Source of the DNA: Rikenellaceae bacterium
Lineage (GTDB): Bacteria; Bacteroidota; Bacteroidia; Bacteroidales; Rikenellaceae
Reading direction: 5' to 3'
DNA length: 64,000 nt
NCBI GenBank assembly: GCA_021201795.1
Contig: JAJQEF010000016.1
Location: forward strand, 84,531 to 148,530
A program made the translations under genes and the position numbers. Below, one piece after another: positions 55,678 to 64,000 of the stretch (its first letter is position 1; every line of letters begins with the position of its first letter). Under the pieces are notes generated by a model that was not told where the DNA came from, ran no database searches, and saw only the letters and a list, made by a program, of their open reading frames with translations.

Positions 55678-57798
55678 TTATTCTATTCTTTCAAGATTGA
55701 TTCGTTTTCTTTCTTTGTCTACCTCGATTACTTTTACAGTAACATGTTCGTGAAGTTTAACGATCTGTGTCGGATCTGCAACGAATCCTTTAGCCAACCT
55801 CGAAATGTGGATCAATCCGTCCTGTTTTATCCCTAAATCCACGAAGGCTCCGAAATTTGTTACATTGGGTATGATTCCCGGAAGTTCCATGCCGGGAATC
55901 AAATCGTCGATGGTTCTTACGTTAGGATCGAATTCGAATACCTTCGCTGCCCGGCGCGGATCCCTTCCCGGTTTCTTCAGTTCTTCGATAATGTCCGTGA
56001 TCGTCGGAAGTCCGGCATTCTCGGTAATGTATTTCGTCGGATCGATCCGGCCGAGTATTTTATCGTTCCCTATAAGGTCTTCTACCGCAATCTTATTATC
56101 CTTTGCCATTTTTTCCGCTATATGACAGGACTCGGGATGGACCGCGCTGTTATCGAGCGGATTATTAGAGTTAGTTATACGCATGAATCCTGCACATTGT
56201 TCGAATGCCTTGTTACCGAGGCGGGGTACTTTATGTAATTCTTTGCGTGAAGCAAAACCACCGTTCACGGAACGGTAGTCTACAATGTTTTTGGCCAGTG
56301 CCGGTCCGATTCCCGATACATAAGAAAGTAAATGTACGGATGCGGTATTGAGATTGACTCCGACTTTATTTACGCAGCTCTCGGTTACGGTATCCAGGGA
56401 ATTTTTCAGTTTAGACTGGTCGACGTCGTGCTGGTATTGTCCAACGCCGATAGATTTCGGGTCTATTTTTACGAGTTCAGCAAGGGGATCCATCAGCCTG
56501 CGTCCTATGGATACGGCGCCGCGTACCGTGACATCGTACTCTGGAAATTCCTCGCGTGCTATTTTGGATGCGGAGTAAACCGATGCGCCGTCTTCGCTGA
56601 CCATGAAAATCTGAATTTTTCTTTCGAAGCGCATTTTTTTCAGCATATTTTCAGTTTCGCGTCCTGCTGTTCCATCTCCGACTGCAATGGCGTCTATATC
56701 ATATGTTTCCACCAGATGGTTGATCTTGGACATTGACTTGGAGGTCTGGCTTTGCGGAGGGTGGGGATAAATGGTTTCGTTGTGCAGGAGGTCGCCGTGT
56801 TCGTCGATACACACCACTTTACATCCTGTCCTGAATCCAGGATCTATCGCAAGTATACGTTTCTGGCCGAGCGGAGCGGATAGCAGTAACTGCCGCAAAT
56901 TTTCAGCAAATACCCTTATGGCTTCGTCGTCTGCTTTTTCTTTTGCCGCCGCCAGTATTTCATTCCCGATAGATGGCTTTATGAGTCTTTTATAGCTATC
57001 TTTAAGACTTTTTATTATGTATTTGCCCGATGGAGAGTTGGCTTTAACAAAAATATTTTCAAGCTGAGACAGGATTTTTTCATCATCTGCCTCCAGTGAT
57101 ATTTTTAAAATTCCTTCATTCTCACCACGCATTATAGCCAACAGTCTGTGGGATGGAATTCTTTTTAATAAACTTCTGTATTCGAAATAGTCCTTGAATT
57201 TAATTCCTTCCTCTTCTTTATTTTTTACGACTTTGGAAACAATTTCGCCTTCATAGGAAAAAATTCTGCGGACGGAATTTCGTGCCCGGATACTCTCGCT
57301 CATCCATTCGGCAATTATATCGCATGCTCCGTCCAGCGCGTCTTCGATCTCCTCAACGTTATCGTTTAAAAACCGTTCTGCGGATTCTTCAGGATTCCTG
57401 CCGTCCTGTTTCATTATCAAGCCGGCCAATGGCTCCAGTCCTTTTTCCTTCGCCGCAGTTGCTTTGGTTTTTCTTTTGGGTTTATACGGCATATAAATAT
57501 CCTCCAGAAGATTAGAGTCGTAGCAATCTATGATCTTTTTCTCGAGTTCGTCCGTTAATTTGTCCTGCTCCCTTATGGTTTCGATTACGGTTATTTTTCT
57601 TTTTTCGAGCTTCTTTAGTCCGTTGTAGGTATTTTTGATCTTATCTATTTCAGTTTCGTCAAGACCGCCCGTAGCTTCTTTGCGATACCTGCTTATAAAC
57701 GGTATGGTAGCTCCCTCTTCGAGTAATTTTATACAGCCGGATACACGTCCGGTGTTTATTCCGCATATCTCTGCAGTGATTCCTATAATTTTTTCCAT
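55678..57798 (-). CDS. tex: Tex family S1 RNA-binding transcription accessory protein
   Basis: 706-residue cytosolic nucleic-acid-binding protein. It has N-terminal helical domains, a YqgF RNase H-like domain (ILAIDPGFRTGCKV near 310), helix-hairpin-helix repeats near 490-560 and a C-terminal S1 domain (GIIPNVTNFGAFVDLGI near 630). It is thought to influence transcription and RNA handling. It is a single gene; the 200 bases after its stop are AT-rich with nothing else supported. Confidence 0.96.
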   Translation of the reverse strand: MEKIIGITAEICGINTGRVSGCIKLLEEGATIPFISRYRKEATGGLDETEIDKIKNTYNGLKKLEKRKITVIETIREQDKLTDELEKKIIDCYDSNLLEDIYMPYKPKRKTKATAAKEKGLEPLAGLIMKQDGRNPEESAERFLNDNVEEIEDALDGACDIIAEWMSESIRARNSVRRIFSYEGEIVSKVVKNKEEEGIKFKDYFEYRSLLKRIPSHRLLAIMRGENEGILKISLEADDEKILSQLENIFVKANSPSGKYIIKSLKDSYKRLIKPSIGNEILAAAKEKADDEAIRVFAENLRQLLLSAPLGQKRILAIDPGFRTGCKVVCIDEHGDLLHNETIYPHPPQSQTSKSMSKINHLVETYDIDAIAVGDGTAGRETENMLKKMRFERKIQIFMVSEDGASVYSASKIAREEFPEYDVTVRGAVSIGRRLMDPLAELVKIDPKSIGVGQYQHDVDQSKLKNSLDTVTESCVNKVGVNLNTASVHLLSYVSGIGPALAKNIVDYRSVNGGFASRKELHKVPRLGNKAFEQCAGFMRITNSNNPLDNSAVHPESCHIAEKMAKDNKIAVEDLIGNDKILGRIDPTKYITENAGLPTITDIIEELKKPGRDPRRAAKVFEFDPNVRTIDDLIPGMELPGIIPNVTNFGAFVDLGIKQDGLIHISRLAKGFVADPTQIVKLHEHVTVKVIEVDKERKRINLERIE

Positions 57799-57844
57799 TA
57801 TTGCCGTATTGAATCGTCAAAGATAATTATATTTATAAATCATT

Positions 57845-57852
57845 TATATTTG
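57845..57852 (+). promoter_or_regulatory. -10 element for pseI
   Basis: TATATTTG (TAnnTTTG), 23 bases before the pseI ATG. Confidence 0.55.
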
Positions 57853-57875
57853 CAGTCATCAGTAAAACTCGAATC

Positions 57876-58895
57876 ATGTCCGGAAAAAGAACATTGATAG
57901 TGGCGGAGCTTTCCGCAAACCATAACCAGAATTTGAATACGGCAGTCGCAACGATAAGGGCTGCTAAAATGGCAGGAGCCGATGCTGTTAAATTACAGAC
58001 ATATACTCCGGATACGATAACTATCGACAGTGATAAAGAATATTTCCGTATAGGGCACGGAACCTTATGGGATGGCAGGAATCTGTATGATCTTTATAAA
58101 GAAGCCTACACTCCGTGGGAGTGGCACGAAGAACTTTTTCGTATTGCCCGCGAAGAAGGACTGCTTTGTTTTTCTTCTCCTTTCGACCATACGGCAGTGG
58201 ATTTTCTGGAAACGCTCGGTAATCCTATATATAAAATAGCCAGTTTCGAGATTACCGATATTCCGCTTATCGAGTATGCAGCATCCAAAAAGAAAAAAAT
58301 GGTTATATCTACAGGTATAGCTACCATGGATGAAATCACCGAAGCTGTGGATGCATGCCGGAGGATGGGTAATGACGAGGTTATAATGTTAAAATGTACC
58401 TCCGCTTATCCTGCTGATGTTTCAGATGCAAATCTTTCGATTATTCCGGATATGAGAGAACGGTTCGGAGTTGAGGTGGGTGTATCCGATCATACTTCAG
58501 GAGATACTGTTCCCGTCGTAGCAGTTTCGCTCGGAGCAGTGCTGATAGAGAAACATTTTATTCTGGATAGGTCGGCAGGGGGTGTAGATTCTGCATTTTC
58601 GTTGGAACCGGATGAGTTTGCCAATATGGTGCGTGCAGTGAGGAATGCTGAAAAAGCTCTCGGATATCCGACTTACAAACTCGATGAAAAATCTTTGCAG
58701 AACCGCAAATTTGCCCGATCCCTGTTCGTCACGGAAGATATGAAAAAAGGCGACGTTATAACACAAAATAATGTCCGCTCCATAAGGCCCTCGGATGGTA
58801 TATCGCCTAAATATCTACCTGTACTGATAGGGAAAAAAGTAGTCGTGGATATAGAGCGAGGAACTCCCCTGGAACTCGATATGCTCGATATTTAG
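57876..58895 (+). CDS. pseI: Pseudaminic acid synthase (NeuB family)
   Basis: Condenses PEP with 2,4-diacetamido-2,4,6-trideoxy-altrose to give pseudaminic acid, a sialic-acid-like sugar. The 339-residue protein has the NeuB barrel (AELSANHNQNL, KLQTYTPDTITI, KCTSAYPA, VSDHTSG) and a C-terminal SAF domain from about 275. The segment TLWDGRNLYDLYKEAYTPWEW favours PseI over NeuB or LegI. No other Pse genes are nearby, so it is an orphan here. Confidence 0.88.
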   Translation: MSGKRTLIVAELSANHNQNLNTAVATIRAAKMAGADAVKLQTYTPDTITIDSDKEYFRIGHGTLWDGRNLYDLYKEAYTPWEWHEELFRIAREEGLLCFSSPFDHTAVDFLETLGNPIYKIASFEITDIPLIEYAASKKKKMVISTGIATMDEITEAVDACRRMGNDEVIMLKCTSAYPADVSDANLSIIPDMRERFGVEVGVSDHTSGDTVPVVAVSLGAVLIEKHFILDRSAGGVDSAFSLEPDEFANMVRAVRNAEKALGYPTYKLDEKSLQNRKFARSLFVTEDMKKGDVITQNNVRSIRPSDGISPKYLPVLIGKKVVVDIERGTPLELDMLDI

Positions 58896-58911
58896 GTTTA
58901 ACCGTGTAAAA

Positions 58912-58971
58912 ACCGTAATATTACGGTATTTGGCATAATTCATGATGTTTTACGGAAAAAAATCCGTAAAA
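58912..58971. repeat. Cluster of TTACGG/CCGTAA inverted repeats
   Basis: The palindrome ACCGTAATATTACGGT (58912-58927) is followed 20 bases later by a 9-pair hairpin TTTTACGGA-AAAAAA-TCCGTAAAA (58948-58971). Four copies of the TTACGG/CCGTAA hexamer lie in the 99-base gap between pseI and the APC permease. They could terminate pseI, bind a regulator of the permease, or both. Confidence 0.55.
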
Positions 58972-58994
58972 ATTTAATCAAAAACCGAATAATT

Positions 58995-60440
58995 ATGCCT
59001 AATCCAGTTAAAAATATCTCTACGGGGCAGCTTGCGCTTATGACTGCCGCCGCGGTGATAAGCCTCAGGGGACTGCCCATGATGGCGCAGGAAGAACTGA
59101 CGATGTTCTTCTATATATTTTTCGCTACGTTTCTTTTCCTTATTCCTGCCGCTCTGGTCGGAGCCGAACTCGGAAGTGCCTTCGCGGAGAAGGGTGGAGG
59201 AGTTTACACCTGGGTCAAAGAGGCCTTCAACCAGAAACTGGGATTTGCCGCCATATTCCTCCAATGGATACAAAACGTAGTGTGGTATCCTACGGTACTC
59301 GGATTTGCCGGAGCCGCAATAGCGTATATGATAGGTAAACCGGAACTTGCTCAGAACGGTAAATTCGTGGGATTGTTCGCGATAGCGATGTACTGGTTAG
59401 CTACTTTGATAACTTTTAAAGGCACGAATACCATTTCCAAAATAACCAGCCGTGGTTTTCTTATCGGAACTGTTCTTCCCGGAGCCGTGATAATAGTTAT
59501 GGCGATAATATGGATAATAGGTAAAAATCCGATCGCACTCGAAAATATTCCTTCTTCCGTCAGCCAGATAGTTACGGTCGATGCTTCGAATCACGTACAT
59601 CCGCGTTTGTTTCCACATATCACAGGTATAAGCGATATTGCCTTCCTTGCAGGTATACTGCTCCTGTTCGCAGGGGTAGAGGTTCATGCGGTACATGCTC
59701 AGGAAATGAAAAATCCACAGAAACAGTTCCCTGCGGCGATGTTCCTGGCTGCGCTTATTTCCTTTGTATTATTCACCCTCGGAGCCCTTGCCGTGGCCAT
59801 AGTTACTCCTTACGATCAGATAAATTCACAGGATGGATTATTGGTGACTTTCCGATCGCTTTTCGATCATTACAATGTGGGGTGGCTGACCAATGTGATG
59901 GGATTGCTTGTTGCATTCGGTGCGCTTGCCAGTGTGATGTCGTGGATCTCAGGACCGAGCCGCGGTCTTCTTTGGACCGCACGCGACGGACAGCTTCCCA
60001 GGTTCATGACCAAAACCAATAAGAACGAAGTTCAGGTAAATATTCTTCTTGTGCAGGGATGTATAGTAACCATATTGTCGTCGCTTTATATTTTTATGAA
60101 TGACGTTAGTGTCGCATTTTTCATTTTGAGCGCGTTGACCATAGGGCTGTATCTTATAATGTATATGATGATGTATGCCTCCGGTATTAAACTCCGATAC
60201 ACTCAACCGGACCTTAAACGGACTTACAGGATTCCGGGAGGGAATATGGGAATGTGGCTGGTTGCCGGGATCGGTTTCGCCGCAGTGCTTTTCTCTTTCG
60301 TAGTGACATTCTTTCCTCCGTCCCAGCTTCCGGTCGGAAGTCCGTCCATGTATACTTTGCTGGTAGTTTGCGGTACGGTTATTTTCTTATCCGCACCCTT
60401 CCTTATAAGCATGGCTGTCGCAAAAAAAAGGAACAAATAG
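58995..60440 (+). CDS. APC family amino acid permease, GadC-like
   Basis: 481-residue inner-membrane protein with about 12 helices. The first helix has the APC motif region LALMTAAAVISLRGLP, and FAGVEVHAVHAQEMKNPQKQ near 233 matches the conserved E-H-A motif of glutamate/GABA antiporter-type permeases. Amino-acid exchange, possibly for acid resistance, is likely; no decarboxylase gene is adjacent. It ends before a strong terminator. Confidence 0.88.
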   Translation: MPNPVKNISTGQLALMTAAAVISLRGLPMMAQEELTMFFYIFFATFLFLIPAALVGAELGSAFAEKGGGVYTWVKEAFNQKLGFAAIFLQWIQNVVWYPTVLGFAGAAIAYMIGKPELAQNGKFVGLFAIAMYWLATLITFKGTNTISKITSRGFLIGTVLPGAVIIVMAIIWIIGKNPIALENIPSSVSQIVTVDASNHVHPRLFPHITGISDIAFLAGILLLFAGVEVHAVHAQEMKNPQKQFPAAMFLAALISFVLFTLGALAVAIVTPYDQINSQDGLLVTFRSLFDHYNVGWLTNVMGLLVAFGALASVMSWISGPSRGLLWTARDGQLPRFMTKTNKNEVQVNILLVQGCIVTILSSLYIFMNDVSVAFFILSALTIGLYLIMYMMMYASGIKLRYTQPDLKRTYRIPGGNMGMWLVAGIGFAAVLFSFVVTFFPPSQLPVGSPSMYTLLVVCGTVIFLSAPFLISMAVAKKRNK

Positions 60441-60456
60441 TTTTATCGATATGTAC

Positions 60457-60486
60457 AAAAAATCCCGGCAGCTGCCGGGATTTTTT
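60457..60486. terminator. Bidirectional terminator
   Basis: Perfect 30-base palindrome with arms AAAAAATCCCGGCAG and CTGCCGGGATTTTTT, between the APC permease and the convergent outer-membrane protein gene. Confidence 0.93.
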
Positions 60487-60500
60487 ATGGGTATTATATA

Positions 60501-61343
60501 TTAAAAAATTTTCTTGGTTACCTTAAATGATATAACGGGATAAAACTTTACTTTATTCATTATATCGATAAAATCTGAGCTGCCGAGTTCGTCGTTCAGT
60601 ACATCTACGACACCTGCATTTTTACTTACGATCTTAGGTGTGCCATGATACATACAACCGAGATCGAATTGGAAGCCCCACTGACTCTGCGATATGGTGC
60701 GTCCGAATCCTATTCCGAAGTACGGTTTGATGCCATTGATCTGTATTCCTGCGTCTACCATTCCGTTATCGTCGGGTTGGATCGTATTGTCGCCGACAAC
60801 GACACCGAGCTCCACAGGAGACAGTCCCCACGACGGATTTCTCCCTATGAGGTTGTTTACGTCGTTAGCTGTCCGCCATGTTTCTTCAGGAAGTCTTCCT
60901 TTAATTGTCACGAGACGTTTTTTCCCGAAATATACTCCTGCGGTTACATGGAAAGAGGACGATTTGAAAGGATGAATATCGACGAGAATCTTACCGTTGT
61001 ACAGTCCTGTTTTAGCTTTAAGGTCGGCAGTGACATTCTCGAGATGAGAGAGACTGATGTTGTTTGCTGCCAGTTCCGAAGAATAATTTGTTCTCAACTC
61101 GTATAATACGTCGGTGTTGTAGTCGATGTCGAAATCGTAATTATAAGAGAACGGAAGGGCGGAGAATCCGGCACGCAGGTTAATGAATGAATTGATGTTG
61201 GAGCTAACCTCCAGACCTCCTCCTGTAGTCGAAATATCCAGACCGACGGACATACTGTTAAACGCTTTTGTCTGAGAGTAGGAATTTACAGTGATAAAAG
61301 CAAAAATTATTGCCGCAAAAATTTTAGTAAAAGTTTTGGTCAT
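60501..61343 (-). CDS. Putative outer-membrane beta-barrel protein
   Basis: 280-residue precursor with a signal peptide ending near FITVNSYSQ. The mature part alternates polar and hydrophobic residues in strand-like segments (INLRAGFSALPFSYNYDFD, FHVTAGVYFGKKRLV, FYPVISFKVTKKIF) and ends in Phe, as outer-membrane barrels do. No function can be assigned. A 5' leader of up to about 110 bases contains a palindrome. A TTTG-N18-TATCTTTA element lies at about 61470-61499. Confidence 0.75.
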   Translation of the reverse strand: MTKTFTKIFAAIIFAFITVNSYSQTKAFNSMSVGLDISTTGGGLEVSSNINSFINLRAGFSALPFSYNYDFDIDYNTDVLYELRTNYSSELAANNISLSHLENVTADLKAKTGLYNGKILVDIHPFKSSSFHVTAGVYFGKKRLVTIKGRLPEETWRTANDVNNLIGRNPSWGLSPVELGVVVGDNTIQPDDNGMVDAGIQINGIKPYFGIGFGRTISQSQWGFQFDLGCMYHGTPKIVSKNAGVVDVLNDELGSSDFIDIMNKVKFYPVISFKVTKKIF

Positions 61344-61386
61344 AAATATTTGGATTAGTGGTTAGTTTAATAAGCATAATAAAAGG

Positions 61387-61401
61387 TACGGCATTGCCGT
61401 A
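61387..61401. repeat. Palindrome in the leader of the outer-membrane protein gene
   Basis: TACGGCA-T-TGCCGTA, a 7-base inverted repeat 44 bases upstream of the minus-strand ATG at 61343. It is a possible operator or leader hairpin. Confidence 0.4.
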
Positions 61402-61514
61402 TATGGTATATATGAGTTAAAATGTCGTATAATATTTCAGCTACAATCGTCTTAAAAGACAAAAATTTGCCGTAAAGATATAAAAATCTGTAAACAAGCA
61501 AATTGAATAATAAA

Positions 61515-61538
61515 AAAAGCGGGAATATTCCCGCTTTT
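61515..61538 (-). terminator. Terminator after the esterase gene
   Basis: Perfect palindrome AAAAGCGGGAATATTCCCGCTTTT followed by a T run on the minus strand, 23 bases past the esterase stop. Confidence 0.9.
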
Positions 61539-61561
61539 ACAAATATTATTTGATATGGTAA

Positions 61562-62542
61562 TTATAAAAACTTCTTCATGAATGAAGCTGCCAGCATAAC
61601 CAGGCCTTTAGTTTGGGGAAGTTCCGCGAAACCGTTCAGCATTTCCCAGTCATGTGTAATTCCGTTGAAACGAACAGGAAGTGTGTATACGCCTGCTTCG
61701 TCGAGTTTGCGGGCCATCTGTTCGCCGCCGTCGCGTAGAATGTCGTTCTCCGCTACTTCTATAAGAGTAGGGGGAAGTCCTTTAAGTTCGTCTATAGAAG
61801 CCCTTAGAGGAGAGAGGTAGATGCTTTTGATATCGGAAGGACATGAGATGTAATTCTGCACCATCCACTCCATAAGAGAAGTCGTGAGGAAGCGCTCCTT
61901 ACCGAAAAGTTTATATGAATCGAAATCCGTACTCGCATCCATGAACGGCCACATCAGCACCTGGCATTTTATTTCAGGACCATTGTTTTCTTTTGCTTTC
62001 ATGGATGTTGTCAAAGTCATGTTGCCCCCAGCACTGTTTCCTACTACAGCGAGTCGTTTTCCGTCGACATTGATCTGGTCGCCGTTCTCAGCCACCCATT
62101 TAGTCGCCGCGTATACTTCGTTCGGAGCTTGGGGGAATTTAGCTTCAGGAGACAGCGTATAGTTGACGAATGCACATGCAAATCCTGACTCGACTACCAG
62201 ATCCCTTACCAGACGCTGGTGGGTAGGATAGTCTCCGAGGACCCATCCGCCGCCGTGAACGAATATAAATACTGGTAATTTATCTTTTACTCCTTCAGGA
62301 CGAACTATTGTCAGTTTGAGATCGTATCCGTCTGCAGTAATATTTTTCTCACTTTCTTCGATTCCGGACAAGTCTACTTTTATAGATTTCTGTGCGTTGA
62401 AAAGCACGTTGCGTGCATCGGATACGGGAAGTGACTCTACCGGGGTGTCGCTTGCGTTCAGGACTTTAAGATATTCTTTGGTGCCTGTGCTTAACTGAGG
62501 GTCTTCCAGATAATTCGGTCTTGGCTTAATTTCGTCGCTCAT
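61562..62542 (-). CDS. Alpha/beta hydrolase, HSL family esterase
   Basis: 326-residue soluble enzyme of the hormone-sensitive-lipase family. It has the oxyanion motif FVHGGGWVLGD near 94, the nucleophile elbow GNSAGGN near 169, the acid EVAENDILRDGG near 265 and the catalytic His in ITHDWEML near 298. A short-chain carboxylesterase acting on small acyl or acetyl esters is likely. It has no signal peptide and is cytosolic. Single gene. Confidence 0.92.
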   Translation of the reverse strand: MSDEIKPRPNYLEDPQLSTGTKEYLKVLNASDTPVESLPVSDARNVLFNAQKSIKVDLSGIEESEKNITADGYDLKLTIVRPEGVKDKLPVFIFVHGGGWVLGDYPTHQRLVRDLVVESGFACAFVNYTLSPEAKFPQAPNEVYAATKWVAENGDQINVDGKRLAVVGNSAGGNMTLTTSMKAKENNGPEIKCQVLMWPFMDASTDFDSYKLFGKERFLTTSLMEWMVQNYISCPSDIKSIYLSPLRASIDELKGLPPTLIEVAENDILRDGGEQMARKLDEAGVYTLPVRFNGITHDWEMLNGFAELPQTKGLVMLAASFMKKFL

Positions 62543-62700
62543 AATATTTTTGTTTTAGATTACATTATATGAGTATCAAAATATATGCCTCTGTTAATGG
62601 TTTACGGTTTTATATTTTTCTCAATGGAATAAATATGGCAAATCGTTATTTTTTACATGTTTTAAAAGTCATTTTACATTTTAATTATATTTTTGGTTGT

Positions 62701-62708
62701 TAATTTTG
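62701..62708 (+). promoter_or_regulatory. -10 element for the GH35 gene
   Basis: TAATTTTG (TAnnTTTG), 56 bases upstream of the GH35 ATG. The 222-base gap from 62543 is otherwise AT-rich with nothing else supported. Confidence 0.45.
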
Positions 62709-62764
62709 TATCAATAGGTTAAGAATTAATATCGAGTCGCAACTAAAACTAATTATTATACGTA

Positions 62765-64000
62765 ATGAAGAAGATATGTTTTTTATTTCTTTCAGCCCTG
62801 TTTCTGGTCGGTAATAATGCATTTGCCCGTACAGAGGTAAGCGTGGAAGTTACACAGTCTGCCATACCTTTGATGGAGGGACATCTTAAAATGGGTAATC
62901 CCGGACCTGAGGGTAAGGAAATAATCGTAAATAATAAATACCTGACCATAGGCGGAGAGCCTGTTATTCCCGTAATGGGCGAACTCCATTTCTCGCGTGT
63001 GGCAAAAGAAGAGTGGCGGGACAGGCTCTTAAAAATGAAAGCCAATGGCATCAATATAGTTGCAACGTACATTTTCTGGATACACCACGAAGAAGCGGAA
63101 GGAATATTCGAATGGGAAGACAATAAAGATTTCAGGGCATTCGCTAAACTCTGCGAGGAGCTGGATTTTATGCTTTATCCTCGTGTGGGTCCGTGGTGTC
63201 ACGGAGAGGTGCGCAACGGAGCGACGCCGGATTGGATACTGAAAAAAGACCTGCTGGTTAACCGTACGAACGACCCTGTTTATCAAGCGTATGTTGTAAG
63301 ATATTTTAAAGAAATAATCCGTCAGATGGATGGACTTTTGTACAAAGACGGAGGTCCTGTTATCGGAGTGCAGCTCGAGAATGAATATTGGCGCGGACAG
63401 GGGGGAGAAGCCCATATACTATGGCTTAAACAAACTGTAAGGGAGTTGGGACTGGATGTTCCTATGTATACCGTTACCGGATGGGGGAATGTATCTGTTC
63501 CTGAGGATGAAGTCGTTCCTTTATTCGGTGATTACCCCGAGGAACCGTGGAAGGACAATGTTACCCAGCCGTCTAATAACAAACCATTCTTTTTCGATAC
63601 CAACCGCGACAGCGAAGCCATCGGAAACGAACAGCTCAAAAAAGATGGCAAATACGCTGTCGACCTAACTCGCTATCCATACCTGACCTGTGAACTCGGG
63701 GTGGGAAACCAATTATCTTATCACAGACGTCCGATTCTCGACAAACTGGACGGATTGGCTATTGCAACTGTTAAAGTAGGTTCCGGCAGTAACCTTCCCG
63801 GATATTATGTTTTTACCGGAGGTACGAATCCGCAGAGTAAATTTACGCCTATGCAGGAGGATCAGCACGAGACGGGTATGTACAATGAATATCCTAAAAT
63901 GTCTTACGACTTCCAGGCGGCCATAACCGAGACAGGTGAACTGGCGCAGTCATATTACGAGGTAAAAAAACTGCATTACTTCCTTAGTGAATTCGGGAAT
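62765..64000 (+). CDS. GH35 beta-galactosidase, secreted, 3' end outside the window
   Basis: The first 412 codons are open to the window edge. A signal peptide (MKKICFLFLSALFLVGNNAFA) is followed by the GH35 barrel, with PVMGELHFSR, ATYIFWIHHEE and PRVGPWCHGEVRNG. The likely acid/base is E207 in QLENEY and the nucleophile is E310 in TCELG. It removes terminal beta-galactose outside the cytosol. With the GH2 genes it suggests use of galactose-bearing glycans. The C-terminal domains are not visible. Confidence 0.92.
   Translation, partial: MKKICFLFLSALFLVGNNAFARTEVSVEVTQSAIPLMEGHLKMGNPGPEGKEIIVNNKYLTIGGEPVIPVMGELHFSRVAKEEWRDRLLKMKANGINIVATYIFWIHHEEAEGIFEWEDNKDFRAFAKLCEELDFMLYPRVGPWCHGEVRNGATPDWILKKDLLVNRTNDPVYQAYVVRYFKEIIRQMDGLLYKDGGPVIGVQLENEYWRGQGGEAHILWLKQTVRELGLDVPMYTVTGWGNVSVPEDEVVPLFGDYPEEPWKDNVTQPSNNKPFFFDTNRDSEAIGNEQLKKDGKYAVDLTRYPYLTCELGVGNQLSYHRRPILDKLDGLAIATVKVGSGSNLPGYYVFTGGTNPQSKFTPMQEDQHETGMYNEYPKMSYDFQAAITETGELAQSYYEVKKLHYFLSEFGN

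Noticed and set aside
56332..56736. 134-residue plus-strand ORF inside tex
   Set aside because: Antisense shadow of a well-conserved gene with no recognisable protein features; the same applies to the many other antisense ORFs, such as 45177-45593, 60645-61106 and 41426-42136.
1..64000. CRISPR arrays, insertion sequences, prophage, rRNA or tRNA genes
   Set aside because: No regularly spaced repeats, transposase or integrase genes, phage structural genes, or cloverleaf/rRNA sequences were recognised in either strand by reading.

Overview
The window looks like a chromosomal segment of a Bacteroidota member, most likely order Bacteroidales. The evidence is the recurring TAnnTTTG promoter -10 element 20-40 bases before starts (often without a Shine-Dalgarno), the short K-type SerA next to SerC and a DUF1015 protein, MKKLLLIA-type lipoproteins, a DUF4492-cydA-cydB cluster, and secreted GH2/GH35 glycosidases. 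No rRNA, tRNA, CRISPR array, insertion sequence, prophage or plasmid function was recognised. Most of the sequence is densely packed core metabolism.

Layout. 0-6.7 kb: MATE exporter, then serC-serA-DUF1015-DUF6492-like-EamA. 6.7-12.3 kb: hydG (hydrogenase cofactor radical SAM), NSS transporter, a 56-residue ferredoxin, mqnC (futalosine menaquinone pathway), and a carboxy(nor)spermidine dehydrogenase-like gene. 12.3-16.5 kb: polA-queD and era. 16.5-24.5 kb: two GH2 genes flanking the cytochrome bd cluster. 24.5-28.7 kb: metF-LTA synthase-like-folC. 28.8-36 kb: a lipoprotein, rel/spoT, DUF308, cupin, a GT2, a secreted unknown and a COG2509 flavoprotein. 35.8-40 kb: dapA-proB, then HAD phosphatase-PAP2-polysaccharide deacetylase. 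40-48 kb: dnaE-trxA, apbE-lipid kinase-tag-yhcH, and an AI-2E-family permease. 48.2-51.8 kb: TPP riboswitch and thiS-tenI-thiE-thiG-thiH. 51.8-64 kb: fabG, lipoprotein, decayed secreted gene, glyA, tex, pseI, APC permease, outer-membrane barrel, esterase and the start of a GH35 galactosidase cut by the window edge.

Physiology. The genes suggest an anaerobe or nanaerobe: menaquinone made by the futalosine route could feed a cytochrome bd oxidase, while HydG points to an [FeFe] hydrogenase elsewhere. One-carbon metabolism (serC, serA, glyA, metF, folC) is well represented. Secreted GH2 and GH35 enzymes suggest beta-galactoside or host-glycan use, although no SusC/SusD pair is present.

Main oddities. 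cydB is broken by a one-base deficit in a G6 run. The first GH2 gene has an in-frame TAG and also lacks the catalytic acid/base glutamate. PolA appears to have lost two proofreading-site aspartates. The ferredoxin terminator abuts the mqnC start codon, with a promoter-like element just before the hairpin. A small secreted-protein gene at 53.2-53.5 kb is decayed. pseI and hydG are orphans. No clearly novel multi-gene system was found; these points are the best leads.
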